A program made the translations under genes and the position numbers. Positions 61,562 through 64,000 of a stretch of 64,000 nucleotides of DNA are shown piece after piece. Origin of the DNA: Triops longicaudatus (Eukaryota > Arthropoda > Branchiopoda > Notostraca > Triopsidae); assembly GCA_022885665.1 (NCBI GenBank), contig JAGQDJ010000045.1, positions 868,001 through 932,000 of the forward strand, written 5' to 3'. Within the stretch, counting starts at the first letter, position 1. Every line of letters starts with the position of its first letter. Below the pieces are notes generated by a model. It saw nothing but the letters and a program-made list of their open reading frames with translations, was not told the DNA's origin and ran no database searches.

Positions 61562-63199
61562 ATTTAACTGAATTTAATTCTAAAATATCACTGATAATGT
61601 GTAAATTAGGGAATTCAACGAAGAAACTAAACTGTGTTCGTGTTTTATTTAAAAACGTTTTACGCATAAGCCATATATGGAAACTAGGTTCATGTAAAAC
61701 AAAGCTCATTTTATCTATTGTTTATGTTTACGTTCCTAGTGACGTTGAAACCGGTGAATTTTTGTTGAAACTTTTGTTGCGGACGTTCTTTTGTAATTTA
61801 TTGTCGTATTTATTGTTTAAGTTATGAGTGCATGTTAGCGTTCTATACGAATACAGCAAGTGGTTTCGTAAATATGTGACAGAGCTAATTTAGTACGGTT
61901 TTTTACTGTTTTCGGACGAGTTTCTGACTGATTTAGCACAATTCAGTTTTTCTAAAACAACCGGTCTGCATTCTGTCAATCCATTCATCGTACTGAGATT
62001 GGAAGTAGCGCAGAAAGCTTCACTAAATTGGTGAAAATGGTGTTCTTTTATTTAAGGAAACGTTCTTGCACGCACAAATATCGCCGTGCAGGCCTACACA
62101 GCAGTAAAAGCAAGCACTTCAAACGGCCAAGGTGAAGGTTGATCGGAAGGGTGTTGCCGGCTGGAAACCGGGAAAAGGAGGACAGAGAATCTGTGTCACA
62201 CCTCACCTTCTCCGCATAACTTACTGGCAAACCGGTGTCGGTCCATTCCGTATCATACACGGAGATCTAGGAAATGAAAAAGGCACCTTAGCCTTAGGAT
62301 TAAGGATGGTCGGTGGGTCATTCTTGACAGGAAAGCAAAGTTCACACCATTTTAGTAATGCTGAAGCCCTTGCAGGCTCTACGTACTGTACGCAATAGCG
62401 AGGTTTGCACTTGAACCGAGTTAAGGTCACTTTCTTCCGTTTTTCAACCGTAACTAGGAAACAACGGCCCTTGTTCCTCTAAATCGCTCTTATTTTTAGC
62501 ATTTTGTCCTTGCGATAAATAGACTCCTTCTCATTTGCTTTCTTTGTGACCATTTCCAATTATCTTAACTGAGATAAGTTTGCCTGAACTTTTTAATTAT
62601 CAGTTTTTCGATGAAAAATCACTACCTTGTTCCAAATTTGCATTGGATTGTCAAATTATTTTAAGTGATTTCTCTTCTGGTCTTTACCGAATTTTCTCCC
62701 TGAACAGTTAGTTTACTACCACATCCCCACTGTCTGGAACAATGGTTTCTTCACGAAGACTTTGTGTGTATACCGTGTTTCATATTTCCCATCTCAACAT
62801 GAGGCAGACATTTCCATCTCTTTATTTTCAATTTTATTTTTAACATATGTGACACTGGCTCGTCGCTGTCCTCGTTATATCTTAGAAGTTGAAAGCTTGG
62901 GGCTTAAATAATTCAGAAACCATCCCAACCCATGGTAGGCTACGCCATTGAGGCTTTCATTTCTTTTATGTCTTATTGTTAAAGCCTGACTGGGTAGCTG
63001 AACTCCTGACCTTTTACGAATGGGGTCACTAATGGGCGCTTCTAATTCTCTGAATAGGTAAAAGATCTGGGAAAAGGACGGAATGTAAGCCTTTAAGGTG
63101 CGAGTCGATTAATATAAAAGGGTTTCCACCCACACATCCTCCGGTAGTGTTTAGATAGGTTTTGACCTCGCTGGGTCTCAAATTTGCAATTTCCCTAAC
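61562..63199. other. spacer between the two GMC genes
   Basis: 3' UTR of GMC 1 and promoter of GMC 2; nothing else recognised. The short open frames at 62048-62430 on both strands have no family resemblance. Confidence 0.6.
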
Positions 63200-64000
63200 A
63201 TGTTAACCATTGCATCCATACCGCGATGGGTCAACGTATTCAGTATTCCCAGCGTAGAAGTTTTATTGGCCAATTTCGTGCTCTTGAAGCAAATATTCTA
63301 TTTGTTCCCGACTACAATGCTATTGCTGGCCGTGTTTCAGTGGAATGAATTGAACCCCTTGACGAGAAAAGTGTACACCCCTCGACTCCTTTTAAGTCGA
63401 AATTATGACTTTATTGTTGTTGGAGGAGGATCTGCCGGTGCCGTGTTAGCCTCTCGGTTATCGGAGGTCCAAAACTGGAAAGTATTGCTACTGGAAGCCG
63501 GATTAGAAGAAAATGTGATTTCGGATATTCCCGCTTTCGCTGGCGCGTTGCAGTTGTCACCTTTGGATTATAAATACCAAGCCGAGCCTCAAACAGGAGC
63601 GTGTCTCGCATTTGACAATCAACAGTGCAATTTCCCCGGTGGAAAAGTATTAGGAGGTACCAGCGTGCTGAATTATATGCTGTGAGTTGTGTTCACGCTC
63701 TAGCTGTTTGAGTTATTCCTTACTTGTAATAATTATTTTTCGTTTTTGTTTTATTGTTTATATTCTTACTTTGGACCACTTACAGACGTACTAAATGTTG
63801 TGTTACGGTGTAGGTATGTAAGAGGAAACCAGCATGACTTCGATAACTGGGCTAAAGCGGGGAACCCTGGTTGGAGCTATAAAGAAATTCTGCCCTATTT
63901 CGTAAAAGCCGAGGATAACAAAAATACTGAGTACGTGGCGACCAAATATCACGGGTCCGGGGGATACCTTACTGTAAGCGAGCCACCGTGGATCTCTCCT
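63200..64000 (+). CDS. GMC oxidoreductase 2, partial (runs off the window)
   Basis: Paralogue of the preceding gene. Exon 1 is 63200-63681; exon 2 starts at 63814 and continues past 64000; 223 residues are visible. N-terminal hydrophobic segment (QIFYLFPTTMLLLAVF) as in the neighbour, then DFIVVGGGSAGAVLASRL (FAD motif), LLLEAG, DIPAFAGALQL, GKVLGGTSVLNYML|YVRGN, DFDNWAKAGNPGW, YHGSGGYLTVSEPPW. The intron is phase 2 and lies 20 bp further into the coding sequence than the one in GMC 1, so the two introns are not at the same site. The catalytic C-terminal half is outside the window, so activity cannot be judged. Confidence 0.93.

Noticed and set aside
1..64000. CRISPR arrays, bacterial operons, rRNA genes
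   Set aside because: No regularly spaced identical repeats, no ribosome-binding-site-led gene strings and no rRNA-like sequence; gene structure is clearly eukaryotic.

Overview
Eukaryotic nuclear DNA, almost certainly from an arthropod. The genes have many exons with very short introns (mostly about 40-120 bp), the intergenic DNA is AT-rich, and the gene set includes Kazal-type inhibitors, tandem insect/crustacean-style GMC oxidoreductases, a gonadal (gdl)/DGCR6 homologue and EED/ESC. A small-intron crustacean (branchiopod-like) is my best guess, but that is inference only. There are no bacterial operons, rRNA genes or CRISPR arrays. One N at 11057 inside a poly(A) run shows this is draft assembly.

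Layout: (1) minus strand, 166-3834, a ClC-3/4/5-type Cl-/H+ exchanger; (2) minus, 6964-9497, mitochondrial CLPB/SKD3 disaggregase; (3) repeat-bearing spacer; (4) plus, 12162-16307, MSH2, 17 exons; (5) repeat-rich spacer with a 74-bp tandem array and a large inverted repeat; (6) minus, 19243-28445, splicing factor SF3A3, whose 7.2-kb sixth intron carries on the opposite strand a cluster of secreted Kazal-domain genes (three apparently intact, one broken); (7) plus, 30575-32419, dolichol kinase; (8) minus, 34437-35738, nocturnin; (9) about 9.4 kb with no recognisable gene; (10) plus, 45163-45856, DGCR6/gdl, tail-to-tail with a minus-strand gene (46120-47262) encoding a Tc1/paired-like double helix-turn-helix protein without a transposase catalytic domain; (11) spacer with a pogo-like TIR element and a SINE-like element; (12) plus, 53250-54046, complex I assembly factor NDUFAF4; (13) plus, 54648-57262, PRC2 subunit EED; (14) plus, 59237-61561 and 63200 to past the window end, two tandem GMC oxidoreductases.

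Most genes are unrelated housekeeping genes. I rebuilt exon chains by GT-AG sites, reading-frame phase and recalled family alignments; for CLPB, MSH2, SF3A3, DOLK, NOCT, NDUFAF4, EED, GMC1 and the HTH gene the exon lengths sum to an uninterrupted multiple of three. The least ordinary parts are the nested Kazal cluster, with paired loss of one disulfide and a repeat-built acidic tail, the intron-bearing transposase-derived DNA-binding gene, a glycine in the ClC selectivity-filter motif, an EED 3' splice site preceded directly by 27 A's, and a possible structured RNA at 44293-44382.
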